A stretch of DNA of 64,000 bases from Sinorhizobium sp. RAC02 (GCF_001713395.1 NZ_CP016450.1:1302001-1366000); one strand, 5' to 3'. Positions 37,129 through 46,071 are shown, counted from the first letter of the stretch. Numbers and translations: made by a program. Notes: generated by a model from the sequence alone, not told the origin.

Positions 37129-37941
37129 ATGGCGAAGGATATCCGCAAACCGCAGAGGCAGATGCCCGGCTCCAGGCCGCGGGCTGGCCGCACGCCGGTC
37201 GTTGCCGATAGCGGCAAGCGCGTCACCCTGCCCCGCGCGCTCTCCAAACTCGGCTTCTGCTCCCGCACGCAGGCCGAGGCGCTGATCGCCGCCGGCCGCG
37301 TTACGCTTTCCGGCCGCGTCGTCAGCGATCCGGAAACGTGGATCGACCTCTCCACCGCCGCGATCGCCGTCGACGGAACCCCCGTCGTCGCGGAAGAGCG
37401 CGTCTACCTGATGCTGAACAAGCCGCGCGGCCTCGTCACCACGCGGCACGACCCGGAAGGCCGTCCCACGGTCTACGAATGCCTGAAGGACCACGCGCAC
37501 GCCCACCTCTCCCCCGTCGGCCGCCTCGACAAGGCGAGCGAGGGCCTGCTGCTCTTCACCAACGACACGGAATTCGCCAACGCGCTGCTCGACCCCGAGA
37601 CGCATGTTGCCAAGACCTATCACGTCCAGATGGATCGCCTCGCCAACCAGCCGCTCCTCGATGCGCTGACGCAGGGCGTCGCGCACGACGGCGAATTCCT
37701 GCGCGCGAAGGCGGTGCGGGTGCTGCGCGAGGGCGAAAAAAATGCCTGGCTCGAAATAGAGCTCGACGAAGGCCGCAACCGGCAGATCCGCCGCATGCTG
37801 GAAGCACAGGGCATCGAATGCCTGCGCCTCGTGCGCGTCGCGATCGGCACCCTTGCACTCGGCGAACTGGAAAAAGGCGCCGTCCGGCCGCTTGCCGATG
37901 CGGAGCTTCAGGACCTGCGCCGCCTTGTCGGCAAGGGCTAG
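37129..37941 (+). CDS. RsuA-family 23S/16S rRNA pseudouridine synthase
   Basis: Isomerises a uridine in rRNA. The 270-residue protein has a basic N-terminal tail, an S4 RNA-binding domain (LPRALSKLGFCSRTQAEALIAAGRV, residues about 38-85), and the RsuA catalytic core with GRLDKASEGLLLFTND (catalytic Asp) near residue 127 and EGRNRQIRRML near residue 214. It belongs to the RluB/RluE/RsuA group; which site it modifies cannot be told. The frame is open far upstream over prmB, but the ATG at 37129 gives the first plausible start. It overlaps the convergent GGDEF gene by four bases. Confidence 0.88.
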   Translation: MAKDIRKPQRQMPGSRPRAGRTPVVADSGKRVTLPRALSKLGFCSRTQAEALIAAGRVTLSGRVVSDPETWIDLSTAAIAVDGTPVVAEERVYLMLNKPRGLVTTRHDPEGRPTVYECLKDHAHAHLSPVGRLDKASEGLLLFTNDTEFANALLDPETHVAKTYHVQMDRLANQPLLDALTQGVAHDGEFLRAKAVRVLREGEKNAWLEIELDEGRNRQIRRMLEAQGIECLRLVRVAIGTLALGELEKGAVRPLADAELQDLRRLVGKG

Positions 37942-39185
37942 CGGAACGCCACTTCGAGATTTTGCCGGTCGCGCGACAGCACCGTGCAGGTCGTCTCGAA
38001 GCCTTCCGCCTTGATGGACAGCCTGAATTCGGGCGGAATGCCCGCGGAATTGCTGACCGTGATGCCCGCACCGTCCACCCCGAGGCTTTTCACGGTACAA
38101 TCGATCGTCGAGCGGCGATCGTTGAAGATGATGGCGCCGGCCTTCAGCACCCGCCGCCGGGCGCCCATGCCCTGGGCGGCGGCCATGGCGGTCCAGGAGA
38201 CGCAGCGGTTGCGCCCGCTCTCCTTCGCCCGGTACATGGCGGCATCGGCCTGGGCGAGAAGGGTCTCGATGTCGCGGCCGACGATCGACAGCGCCGCGCT
38301 GCCGAAGCTGGCCGTGACAGTCAGCGTGCCGAAATCGCCGGTGACGGGTATCGCCGCGATCTCCGCCCGCAGCTTCTCGGCCGCCCGCGCCGCGTCTTCC
38401 GCGCCGGCATGGGGCAGCACAATGGCAAACTCCTCGCCGCCGAGCCGGCCGAAGAGGTCGCTGGCGCGCAGGTTGGCCCGGCAGGTGGCGGCCACCGCCT
38501 TCAGCACCTCGTCGCCGGCGGCGTGGCCATAGGTATCGTTCACCCGCTTGAAGTGGTCGATATCCAGCACCACGCAGGCAAGGTCGTGTTTGTGGCGAAG
38601 CGCGGACGCAATGAGTTGCTCGGCCTCGCGCTTGAAGGCGCGGCGCGTCAGCGCCTCGGTCAGGCTGTCGGTCGACGCCGTCTGCATCAGTTCGATGCGG
38701 TCCATCGCCGCCCCCGCCAGTTCCTGCAGGATGTCGATATCCCTGCGACCGAAGGAGCGGGGTGTGCGGTCGATTGCGCAGACGGTGCCGATCGTATGCC
38801 CCGCCTTCATCTTCAGCGGCACGCCGGCATAGAAGCGGATATGCGCGTCGCCCGTCACCGCGGGGTGGGCGAGGAAGCGCGGATCCTTCGTCGCATCCTG
38901 CACGATCATCGGCTGCTCGTCTTCGAGCACGTAGCGGCAGAACGTGTCCTCGCGCGGCATCTCGTCGTTGGAGAGGCCAGAGCAGGCCTTGTACCATTGG
39001 CGGTGCGCATCGATCAGCGAAACGAGGCCGATATCGACCGTGAAAACTTGCTGGATCAGTCGGACGATGCGGTCGAACCCCTCGTCGCGCGGTGTGTCGA
39101 GAAGGTCGAGATTTTCAAGTGCCGCAAGGCGGTCTCTCTCGCGCTGAACAAGCTCCGCCGACGATTTGCCGAATGTCCTCGTCAC
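37938..39185 (-). CDS. GAF-GGDEF-PilZ diguanylate cyclase
   Basis: Predicted c-di-GMP synthase of 415 residues. An N-terminal GAF sensor domain (about 10-160) is followed by a GGDEF domain with RLGGEEF near residue 240 (active variant) and an RASD inhibitory I-site five residues upstream, so product feedback is expected; the C-terminal 90 residues look like a PilZ domain (ARRRVLKAGAII, LGVDGAGITVSNSAG). No membrane segment, so cytoplasmic. The frame starts at ATG 39212, but an AAGGA eight bases before GTG 39185 (VTRTFGKSS) makes that start better. Confidence 0.88.
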   Translation of the reverse strand: MTRTFGKSSAELVQRERDRLAALENLDLLDTPRDEGFDRIVRLIQQVFTVDIGLVSLIDAHRQWYKACSGLSNDEMPREDTFCRYVLEDEQPMIVQDATKDPRFLAHPAVTGDAHIRFYAGVPLKMKAGHTIGTVCAIDRTPRSFGRRDIDILQELAGAAMDRIELMQTASTDSLTEALTRRAFKREAEQLIASALRHKHDLACVVLDIDHFKRVNDTYGHAAGDEVLKAVAATCRANLRASDLFGRLGGEEFAIVLPHAGAEDAARAAEKLRAEIAAIPVTGDFGTLTVTASFGSAALSIVGRDIETLLAQADAAMYRAKESGRNRCVSWTAMAAAQGMGARRRVLKAGAIIFNDRRSTIDCTVKSLGVDGAGITVSNSAGIPPEFRLSIKAEGFETTCTVLSRDRQNLEVAFR

Positions 39186-39433
39186 GCCTGAATTCCTTCC
39201 ATGAAGGTCCATTTCGGAGGCGCCATATCCGTATGCTTACCCGCCGTGGACAATTCCGGTCTGTCTTTTTTGAACATGCGAACCCCGCAGAGGCAACCGC
39301 CACCGCCAAATTCCGGAATCGTTTTCCCCGCTCAAAAGGCATCCGGTAGAATGGCACGAAGCCGAGGCATGGCCTTGATCCTCTAGCCCCTAGAGGAAGT
39401 AGCGTCGAAAAATGCCAAGCCGGAGATTCTAGC

Positions 39434-40018
39434 ATGCCGTCCCTTTCCCTCCTGTCCGCCGCCATCATGGGAGGCTACCTCGCCGCCTTCCTCTATCTGA
39501 CCGTGCGTTCCGCGCAGGCTGCGGGCCAGCCCGTCTGGCTGTTCGGCCTGGGGAACCGTCAGGGCCTATCGGCGCTGCTCTTTCGCGTGGTTTTCGCCGG
39601 CGGATTTCTCTATCCGGCAGCCGTGCTCGCAGCCGGTTTCGAACCGGTGCATGAAATCGTTGCGCTGCCCTTCCCCATGCGTGTTGGCGGGTTGTTGCTG
39701 GCGCTCGCCGGCGCCCTGTTCGGCATTTACGCCCAGCACTATATGGGCGCCTCCTGGCGTATCGGCTCGGTGGAAGGCCATTCCGGCGCGATCGTCGACA
39801 CCGGTCCTTTCAGGCGGTCACGCAATCCGGTCTTCGTTGGCCAGGTGGCGATGTTTGCGGGATTCCTGCTTGCGCGGCCGGATTTGATCCAGTTCGCGCT
39901 TGTGGCCGCCATAACCCTTGCCGTCTGGCTTCAGGTTCGAATCGAGGAAAAAGTGCTAGTGCGCGATCCCGGCGAGCCCTACCAGGCCTATCGGCAAAAG
40001 GTGCCGCGATGGCTCTGA
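39434..40018 (+). CDS. Isoprenylcysteine carboxyl methyltransferase-like membrane protein
   Basis: A 194-residue ICMT/PEMT-family integral membrane protein with about four to five hydrophobic segments. The C-terminal family motif is visible: TGPFRRSRNPVFVGQVAMFAGF followed by a helix and RIEEKVLVRDPGEPYQAYRQKVPRWL. Related bacterial proteins use SAM, but substrates are mostly unknown; prenylated cysteine is unlikely in a bacterium. CCGGAG lies 10 bases before the ATG. A second member of the family is at 58090. Confidence 0.85.
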   Translation: MPSLSLLSAAIMGGYLAAFLYLTVRSAQAAGQPVWLFGLGNRQGLSALLFRVVFAGGFLYPAAVLAAGFEPVHEIVALPFPMRVGGLLLALAGALFGIYAQHYMGASWRIGSVEGHSGAIVDTGPFRRSRNPVFVGQVAMFAGFLLARPDLIQFALVAAITLAVWLQVRIEEKVLVRDPGEPYQAYRQKVPRWL

Positions 40019-40023
40019 ACGGT

Positions 40024-40551
40024 TCAGTCGAGCATTTTCGCGAGACCGTTGACGGTGTTGGAGTTGCGCAGCGTGCCGATACCGAGTTTCTTCGTCGTCA
40101 GATGCGAGAGCAACCTGGTTTCGCTCGGTTTCTTGCTGAAATCGATCCACAGGTCCCCATCGACGAAAGCCAGCCTGATCGCCGGGTCGGCGATCGTTTC
40201 GAGTGCCGGCAGGACGTCGGCGCCGAGCGGTTTTCGCATGACGCGGATGCCGACGTCGGCGCCCTTGCCATCCGGAAAGGGATTTTGGGCCGCAAGGCGC
40301 TGCCAGCCCGCCGCCGTGCGCAGGATAATATCGACATGTTTGCCGAAACGATCGCGAAAGGCGCTCTCCAGCCGATCCTCTATGGCGGCAAGGGGAGCGT
40401 CGTCTCCTTCGAAGATCAGGTTTCCGGTGGCAACGAGCGTGCGGGCGTTGCGGTAACCCAAACCTTCCGCCATGGCCTTGAGATCAGCCATGACAAGGCG
40501 GCGGCCCGGTCCGAGTACGATACTGTGCAGGAGGGCGACATAGGTTGTCAT
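40024..40551 (-). CDS. DUF1697 family protein
   Basis: A 175-residue cytoplasmic protein of the DUF1697 family, function unknown. Family features are MTTYVALLHSI at the start, MADLKAMAEGLGYRNARTLVATGNLIFEG, and the C-terminal TTKKLGIGTLRNSNTVNGLAKML. The ATG at 40551 is the natural start; longer frames add an arginine-rich leader with no support. Convergent with the ICMT-like gene (5 bases between). Confidence 0.85.
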   Translation of the reverse strand: MTTYVALLHSIVLGPGRRLVMADLKAMAEGLGYRNARTLVATGNLIFEGDDAPLAAIEDRLESAFRDRFGKHVDIILRTAAGWQRLAAQNPFPDGKGADVGIRVMRKPLGADVLPALETIADPAIRLAFVDGDLWIDFSKKPSETRLLSHLTTKKLGIGTLRNSNTVNGLAKMLD

Positions 40552-40653
40552 GGATGCGCCCGGCGTTGCAACAAAACGGCGTCGCGGGCACCGCACAGAA
40601 GGGCGTCGAAATCGCAGCAGGCGTGGCGGCACCCCATCGGCACGGTCATGGTT

Positions 40654-41019
40654 TCAGGCCTTCGCCGCCGCGACACGCCAGAGACGCCAGGGCGCCCACC
40701 AGCGGAACCGTTTTTCCAGCGTCTCCGGCACGGGATCGAAACCATGGGTGCCGCCGGGACCGCACCGGGCGACACGAAACAGCGCCATGAAGCCGCCCTG
40801 CCAGAGCCCGTGGCGGGCGACAGCCTCGTAGCCATATTCCGAACAGGTCGGCAGGTGACGGCAGGCATTGCCGATGAAGCCGGAGAGCGTGAGCTGGTAA
40901 AGACGAATGAATCCCATGCCGAGCAACCGGCCCGGCGTCTTGCGGAACGGCCCGCGCCAGTTGCGGCCGCTATACGCCAGGCGCTCGCCGGAATGCCGGC
41001 AGTCCGGGGCGTCGCACAT
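40654..41019 (-). CDS. yidD: Membrane protein insertion efficiency factor YidD
   Basis: Small protein that assists YidC-dependent insertion of inner-membrane proteins. The 121-residue sequence has the family core LIRLYQ-type FIRLYQLTLSGFIGNACRHLPTCSEYGYEA with the conserved cysteines, then HGLWQGGFMALFRVARCGPGGTHGFDPVP. The N-terminal 30 residues are an extension relative to the short enterobacterial form. Here it follows an iscU-like gene by six bases rather than lying between rnpA and yidC; this arrangement occurs in rhizobia. Confidence 0.92.
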   Translation of the reverse strand: MCDAPDCRHSGERLAYSGRNWRGPFRKTPGRLLGMGFIRLYQLTLSGFIGNACRHLPTCSEYGYEAVARHGLWQGGFMALFRVARCGPGGTHGFDPVPETLEKRFRWWAPWRLWRVAAAKA

Positions 41020-41025
41020 CGCCCC

Positions 41026-41472
41026 TCACCCTGCCTTTTCAAGCCGCTTCACCTCGATCTGACCGATGGCATCGACCACGGCGTCGAAGGTCAGCATGGT
41101 GGAGGCGTGACGGGCCTTGTAATCCTTGACGGGCTTGAGGAAGCGCATATCCTCGAAGCGGCCGGCCGGCCCCTCGCCGTCGGCCTTCAGCATGGCCAGC
41201 ATGTCTTCCCGCGCCTGGCGAATTTCCGCGGTCGTCGCGCCGATGACATGGCGCGCCATGACCGAGGAGGACGCCTGGCCGAGCGCGCAGGCCTTGACCT
41301 CATGGGCGAAATCGCTGACCTGGTCGCCGTCGAGCTTCAAGTAGACCTTGACCCGCGATCCGCAGAGCTTGGAGTGGGCGCCGGCTTCGGCATCCGCATC
41401 GGCAAGCGTGCCGATCTTCGGGATGTTGCCGGCAAATTCCAGGATACGGCTGTTATAGATATCGTCCATCAT
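41026..41472 (-). CDS. IscU/SufU-like iron-sulfur cluster scaffold protein
   Basis: A 148-residue NifU_N-domain protein. The first two scaffold cysteines are visible as LCGSR and KACALGQASSSV. The third position, normally a Cys after RxxC near the C-terminus, reads ARHASTMLTFDAV, so the third ligand is Ser or absent. This is seen in a rhizobial subgroup whose role in cluster assembly is unproven. Its start has two adjacent ATGs (MMDD). Cotranscribed with yidD. Confidence 0.85.
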   Translation of the reverse strand: MMDDIYNSRILEFAGNIPKIGTLADADAEAGAHSKLCGSRVKVYLKLDGDQVSDFAHEVKACALGQASSSVMARHVIGATTAEIRQAREDMLAMLKADGEGPAGRFEDMRFLKPVKDYKARHASTMLTFDAVVDAIGQIEVKRLEKAG

Positions 41473-41864
41473 GACCCTGTTTTCCGCGTTTTTTGCGGAA
41501 TCTTCAATGATCCGAGGAGATTATTCCGGTCTCGTCGGGAAAAAAGCATGCCGTGTCGCCTCGTGCCTCTTTCGCACCCATCGTTCGATACTATATGATA
41601 ACTCGTATTGGGGTGAGCGTTTTGCAAGACGCGAGCAATTCCGGGAAACGTGCGAAGCGGTTTTCCGTCCGGAATTGCGATAAGCAGAAAGCAAGCATTC
41701 ACCTGTTGTTTGGGAAACCGTGCCGGACGGTCTAGCGCACTGATAAGCCGAGACCAGAAAGCCCCGGAGCCCGCCGACGGAACCCAAGCCTGCAGGGTTA
41801 GGCGAATGGCCAATGGCGAGTCCGATAAACACGTCAGGTAACCTGCAGAAAGGTTTATGGGTCC
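41473..41864. other. Intergenic region between the scaffold gene and folE
   Basis: About 390 bases. It holds the divergent promoters and a palindromic repeat (41635-41678). I found no supported ORF. Confidence 0.5.
41635..41678. repeat. Palindromic element GCAATTCCGG...CCGGAATTGC
   Basis: Perfect 10-bp arms around 24 bases containing TGCGAAGCGGTTTTC, a core common in rhizobial palindromic elements. Related to the elements at 35483 and 42501. Confidence 0.8.
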
Positions 41865-42476
41865 ATGGACGCCATCGTCACCAATTTTCCGCGTCTCGAC
41901 GATCAGTCGGACCGCCCCTCGCAGAAAGAGGCTGAAGACGCCGTTCGCGTCCTGCTTCGCTGGGCGGGCGATGATCCGGAACGCGAAGGCCTGCTCGACA
42001 CGCCGTCCCGCGTCGCCAAGTCCTACCGCGAGCTGTTTTCCGGTTATGACCTCGCCGCCGAGGACGTTCTTGGCCGCACCTTCGAAGAGGTTGCCGGCTA
42101 CGACGACATGGTGCTGGTGAAGGACATTCCGTTCTTCTCGCATTGCGAACACCATATGGTGCCGATCATCGGCAAGGCGCATGTCGCCTACCTGCCGAAT
42201 GGCCGGGTGCTGGGCCTCTCGAAGATTGCCCGCGTGGTGGAAATCTACGGTCGCCGCCTGCAGACGCAGGAAACGATGACGGCGCAGATCGCGAAATCGA
42301 TCGACGAGACGCTGAACCCGCGTGGCGTCGCCGTGATGATCGAAGCCGAGCATATGTGCATGGCGATGCGCGGCATCCAGAAGCAGGGCTCGACGACGCT
42401 CACCACCACCTTTACCGGTGCCTTCAAGACGGAGCCGACCGAACAGGTTCGCTTCATGACCATGATCCGGAGATAG
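41865..42476 (+). CDS. folE: GTP cyclohydrolase I
   Basis: First enzyme of tetrahydrofolate synthesis, making 7,8-dihydroneopterin triphosphate from GTP. The 203-residue protein has the zinc and active-site motifs [16 protein letters not shown] near residue 92 and [22 protein letters not shown] near residue 163, and the [17 protein letters not shown] helix. Length is normal. AAAGG lies about 11 bases before the ATG. A palindromic hairpin separates it from hisI, the usual next gene in rhizobia. Confidence 0.96.
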   Translation: MDAIVTNFPRLDDQSDRPSQKEAEDAVRVLLRWAGDDPEREGLLDTPSRVAKSYRELFSGYDLAAEDVLGRTFEEVAGYDDMVLVKDIPFFSHCEHHMVPIIGKAHVAYLPNGRVLGLSKIARVVEIYGRRLQTQETMTAQIAKSIDETLNPRGVAVMIEAEHMCMAMRGIQKQGSTTLTTTFTGAFKTEPTEQVRFMTMIRR

Positions 42477-42500
42477 GCGAAAGCCGGCTCCGCACGCCCG

Positions 42501-42541
42501 CAATTCGAGCAAGAGTGAGCAGTGCTTTTGCTCGAATTGCG
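42501..42541. repeat. Palindromic element between folE and hisI
   Basis: GCAATTCGAGCAA (42501-42513) and TTGCTCGAATTGC (42529-42541) form a perfect 13-bp stem with a 15-base loop. It may also act as an mRNA hairpin between the two genes. Confidence 0.85.
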
Positions 42542-42568
42542 CAAGAACAAAAGACAAAGCCGACCGCC

Positions 42569-43021
42569 ATGCCAATCACCTTCCAAACCCCTTCCAATGA
42601 CAAGGCCGAGCTTGAAACGGGCCCGGCCTTCACGCCGCGTTTCGACGAAAACGGCCTTGTGACAGCCGTGGTAACGGATGCGAAGGATGGCGAACTGCTG
42701 ATGGTCGCCCATATGAATGCCGAGTCTTTGGCGCTGACCATCGAAACGGGCATCGCTCACTATTGGAGCCGCTCGCGCAAGTCGCTGTGGAAGAAGGGCG
42801 AGACCTCCGGCAATCTCCAGACGGTCGTGGAACTGCGGACGGATTGCGACCAGGATGCCGTGTGGCTCAAGGTGTCGGTTGCCGGCCATGACGCGACCTG
42901 CCACACCGGCCGCCGCTCGTGTTTCTACCGCACGGTCTCGAACGGGCCGGATGGCGCAGTGGTGACGATCACCGGCGGCGAGCCGCAATTCGACCCGGCC
43001 GCAATCTACGGTAAAAATTAA
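42569..43021 (+). CDS. hisI: Phosphoribosyl-AMP cyclohydrolase
   Basis: Third step of histidine synthesis, opening the purine ring of phosphoribosyl-AMP. The 150-residue single-domain enzyme has [14 protein letters not shown], the [17 protein letters not shown] motif near residue 71, and the metal-binding cysteines in [12 protein letters not shown] and [11 protein letters not shown]. No fused PRA-PH (hisE) domain. The start at 42569 ([11 protein letters not shown]) follows the palindrome; the longer frame overlaps folE and is rejected. Confidence 0.95.
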   Translation: MPITFQTPSNDKAELETGPAFTPRFDENGLVTAVVTDAKDGELLMVAHMNAESLALTIETGIAHYWSRSRKSLWKKGETSGNLQTVVELRTDCDQDAVWLKVSVAGHDATCHTGRRSCFYRTVSNGPDGAVVTITGGEPQFDPAAIYGKN

Positions 43022-43385
43022 GCATCTGCGCGAATTCCGTTCAGTTCCGGCACGGATTCACAAATTGGCAACCGGTCTGATCGCCTAATGCCACGCATGG
43101 CGGCCTGTATCCCCGCCATGTGGATCGGAACATGGAACCCCATCGCTGTAGTGCGTCACGACCGGTTTCCACCGCCTCCCCGAAAGGGGCGACGATCCCG
43201 CGGGCCAGCGCCCTCCTCCAGCCTCAAATGAACGCACGCGGCAGACGCCACACAGGGATTTTTCCAGCAAAAGTTCCCCGGGTCACAGTCTGCCTCTATC
43301 CTGTCATCTATTGTGTAGCAGATAGGCCCGAGGTTCAGGAACCGATTGCCTCGGCGCGAATTCCTCTTTGGAATGGAGGCCTGGC
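43022..43385. other. Intergenic region before the patatin-like gene
   Basis: About 360 bases; I see no supported ORF, strong hairpin or RNA gene. It should contain the promoter of the patatin-like gene. Confidence 0.4.
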
Positions 43386-44348
43386 ATGCTGAACTGGAGT
43401 TTCAATCGTAGTCTCGTAACGGCGGATGCCTCAGATCCAGGCGGCCCTTCCATGAACGACATGTCTCATATTCCCGCGCCGGCTCAGCCGCGCAAATCCA
43501 AGATCGCGCTGGCACTTGGCGGTGGCGCCGCTCGAGGCTGGGCTCATATAGGCGTGCTGCGGGCACTGGACGAGGAAGGCATCGATGTCGGCATGATTGC
43601 CGGCACTTCGATCGGCGCCCTGGTCGGCGGCTGTTACCTTGCGGGCAAGCTCGACGAACTGGAAACCTTCGCCCGGTCGCTCACCATGCGGCGCATCGCG
43701 AGCCTGCTTGATTTCACCATTCGCGGCTCCGGTCTGTTCGGCGGCATGCGGCTGACCAAGCGCATGCAGGAGCACCTGGAGAACCTGTCGATCGAGGAGC
43801 TTGACCGTCCCTTCGTCGCCGTGGCGACCGAAGTGAACAGCGGTCACGAGGTCTGGATCAACAGCGGTTCGCTGATCACCGCCATCCGCGCGTCCTACGC
43901 CCTGCCCGGCATTTTCGAGCCGATCAAGTGCAACAACCGGACCCTGGTGGATGGCGCTTTGGTCAATCCCGTGCCGGTATCCGTCTGCCGCGCCCATGAG
44001 GAGCCGCTGGTCGTCGCGGTCAACCTCAACTACGACCTCTATGGACGCTCGGCCGTGATCAAGCACAGTGCCAGCCAGCAGAAGATCGACGATCATCGGC
44101 AGGAAGACAGCGCGGCGCGCATGGGGCTGACGAGTGTGATGGTACAGTCCTTCAACATCATCCAGGACCGCATTTCCCGCGCGCGCCTTGCCGGCGATCC
44201 GCCGGATCTCTCGCTGCATCCGAAACTGTCGGATATCGGTCTTTCGGAGTTCCACCGCGCGGGCGAAGCGATCGATCGCGGATACCTGGAAGCCAAGGCG
44301 CGGATTTTCGAAATCAAGCGCATGCAGGAAGTCGTCCTGATGCGCTGA
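43386..44348 (+). CDS. Patatin-like phospholipase family protein (RssA-like)
   Basis: A 320-residue predicted serine lipid acyl hydrolase with a Ser-Asp dyad: the oxyanion loop GGGAARGWAHIG near residue 46, the nucleophile in GTSIGALVGG near residue 74 and the catalytic Asp in LVDGALVNPVPV near residue 189. No signal peptide. A GGAGG at 43375-43379 fits the ATG at 43386 better than the ATG at 43368. Substrate unknown. A convergent hairpin ends it. Confidence 0.9.
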   Translation: MLNWSFNRSLVTADASDPGGPSMNDMSHIPAPAQPRKSKIALALGGGAARGWAHIGVLRALDEEGIDVGMIAGTSIGALVGGCYLAGKLDELETFARSLTMRRIASLLDFTIRGSGLFGGMRLTKRMQEHLENLSIEELDRPFVAVATEVNSGHEVWINSGSLITAIRASYALPGIFEPIKCNNRTLVDGALVNPVPVSVCRAHEEPLVVAVNLNYDLYGRSAVIKHSASQQKIDDHRQEDSAARMGLTSVMVQSFNIIQDRISRARLAGDPPDLSLHPKLSDIGLSEFHRAGEAIDRGYLEAKARIFEIKRMQEVVLMR

Positions 44349-44376
44349 CGCGTTATCAAGACCTAGACGCACGATA

Positions 44377-44404
44377 GGGCGGAGCGATGACAATCGTTCC
44401 GCCC
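44377..44404. terminator. Hairpin between convergent patatin-like and CBS genes
   Basis: GGGCGGAGCGAT pairs with ATCGTTCCGCCC (one G-U pair) around GACA; GTTTTGAG follows on the plus strand. Could serve both genes. Confidence 0.6.
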
Positions 44405-44423
44405 GAAACCGTTTTGAGAGCAA

Positions 44424-44852
44424 TCAGCTGGCGATATAGGCCTTGATGGCGTCTGCTTCGTGCTTGATGGCGCGAATGTGGGATTTCACCACGTCGCCGA
44501 TCGAGATGATGCCGACGAGCCGGCCTTCCTTTTCCACCGGGATATGGCGGGCGCGCAGCTTGCTCATCATTTCCATAAGGTCGTCGACGGTTTGGTCTTC
44601 GCCACAACGATAGACGTTGCCCCACATGATGGAGGAAATGGGCTTGTCCAGGCTGTCTGCCCCGTTGCGTGCAACCGCGGCAACGATGTCGCGCTCGGTC
44701 ACAATGCCCGCAATGCGGTCGTTGCGATCAACGATGACAATGGCGCCGATGTGATTTTCATGCAGATAGACGGCAGCCTGCTTGACTGTGAGCTGCGGGC
44801 CGCCGGTTACGACGTTGCGGCCTTTTTCGTCCAGTATCGTCTTTACATACAT
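44424..44852 (-). CDS. CBS-domain-pair protein
   Basis: A 142-residue cytoplasmic protein made of two CBS domains (HIGAIVIVDRNDRIAGIVTERDIV, residues about 32-56, and ARHIPVEKEGRLVGIISIGDVVKSHI, about 100-125). CBS pairs bind adenine nucleotides and often act as energy or redox sensors for partner proteins; no partner domain is fused here. GGGAGGT precedes the ATG. It stands alone, upstream of no obvious partner. Confidence 0.9.
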   Translation of the reverse strand: MYVKTILDEKGRNVVTGGPQLTVKQAAVYLHENHIGAIVIVDRNDRIAGIVTERDIVAAVARNGADSLDKPISSIMWGNVYRCGEDQTVDDLMEMMSKLRARHIPVEKEGRLVGIISIGDVVKSHIRAIKHEADAIKAYIAS

Positions 44853-45037
44853 GCGTACCTCCCGAGTGCATCATGACGCAGAAGGCGGGACACCCGCGCA
44901 GGGATGCCCTGCCTGTACCAGCGACATCCGCTTCCTCCCGCGGTATGCCGCATCCGTTCCGATGTGCATGTGCGAACCGGAACACTTATATGGTGCGCCA
45001 CGAAGGAGGCGATTGCAAGACCGCTAATGGACTATCG

Positions 45038-45778
45038 TTAATCCCGGCGGGTCTCCGCCGTACCGACGTCGAACAGCGGAAAGAACAGGAAGCCGAAAAG
45101 GAAGCCGCCGATATGCGCCTCCCAGGCAATCGCGCCGCCCTCGGCCGAACCGAACACCTGGCCGAAGCCGATCAGGAAATTCGTCAGGAACCAGATGCCG
45201 GAAAACACCAGGACGGAGCGGTTGGACAGCGCCTCGCCGATCGTCAGGCGCCGGTTGAGATGGGCGAATTGCCGGCTGATGCGGCCGCTCGGCGAAAAGA
45301 CGAAGCGGGCAGCGGCCCCCATCAGGCCGGAGACGACGCCGGACGCGCCGACCACCAGAATCATCGCGCCCCAATGCAGTGTCGTATGAAAAGCGACGGC
45401 CGCGGCGGCCGACAGGCACCAGAACAGGAAGAACCGCAAGAGACCGATGCGGCGCACGACGGGCGCACCGAAGGCGACCATCCAGAAGGCGTTGAAAATC
45501 AGATGTTCCCAGCTGCCATGCAGCAGCGAATAGGTCACCGGGCTCCACAGCCAGCCCATGTCCTGCTCGGCGAAGGGAATGGCGTAGCGGCCGGGGATGA
45601 AGGCGAAATGCAGCAGGACGAGCTCGTCCGTCGAGGTCGAAAGCAGATAGGTTCGCACCACATGGATGGCGATGAGCACCGCCAGGACCGCGACGAGACT
45701 GCCCGGCAGGTTGAAGGCCGGCTCCCGCCTGCGGATATCCGCCCCGCCACCCTGCACCTCAACGCCATCGTTACTCAT
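45038..45778 (-). CDS. Rhomboid family intramembrane serine protease
   Basis: A 246-residue polytopic membrane protein with about six hydrophobic segments. The catalytic Ser is in VGASGVVSGLMGA near residue 145, the His in WEAHIGGFLFGFLF near residue 230, and the LLHGSWEHLIFNAFWM segment is the usual HxxxHxxxN-type motif near residue 90. The start MSNDGVEVQ at 45778 is preferred to a longer start. Substrate unknown. Confidence 0.88.
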   Translation of the reverse strand: MSNDGVEVQGGGADIRRREPAFNLPGSLVAVLAVLIAIHVVRTYLLSTSTDELVLLHFAFIPGRYAIPFAEQDMGWLWSPVTYSLLHGSWEHLIFNAFWMVAFGAPVVRRIGLLRFFLFWCLSAAAAVAFHTTLHWGAMILVVGASGVVSGLMGAAARFVFSPSGRISRQFAHLNRRLTIGEALSNRSVLVFSGIWFLTNFLIGFGQVFGSAEGGAIAWEAHIGGFLFGFLFFPLFDVGTAETRRD

Positions 45779-45827
45779 GAGCAGTCCACCAAACACATAA
45801 AATACGAATCGCGCTTATACAGATAAA

Positions 45828-45970
45828 AGAAAGGCCGTGCAGCTTTCGCTGAACGGCCGGTGCCCCCAATCCCCGGGGCGGAAGTCGATGTGCAATAACC
45901 ATTCCCTCGTGGAGGGATGACCGGATGTTCCCTCAACGCGGCCAGGGACGCAATCGAAACCATTCGTTAA
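45828..45970 (-). ncRNA. Candidate small RNA with its own terminator
   Basis: On the minus strand GGCCGTTCAGCGAAAGCTGCACGGCC (45833-45858; interrupted stem) is followed by TTTCTTTTAT, a good Rho-independent terminator, yet no minus-strand gene ends there. Upstream within 100 bases are further stem-loops such as CCCTC-CAC-GAGGG and a C/G-rich segment. Boundaries are guesses; the 5' end is unknown. Confidence 0.35.
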
Positions 45971-46071
45971 CCTTAACGGCGGGCTGGCACGAAACTCGCT
46001 CCTTCCTTCTGAAAGCCACCGCACACGCTGTTTTTCGTGTCGGAACGGAACAGAATCGATTGGAAGTGAGC

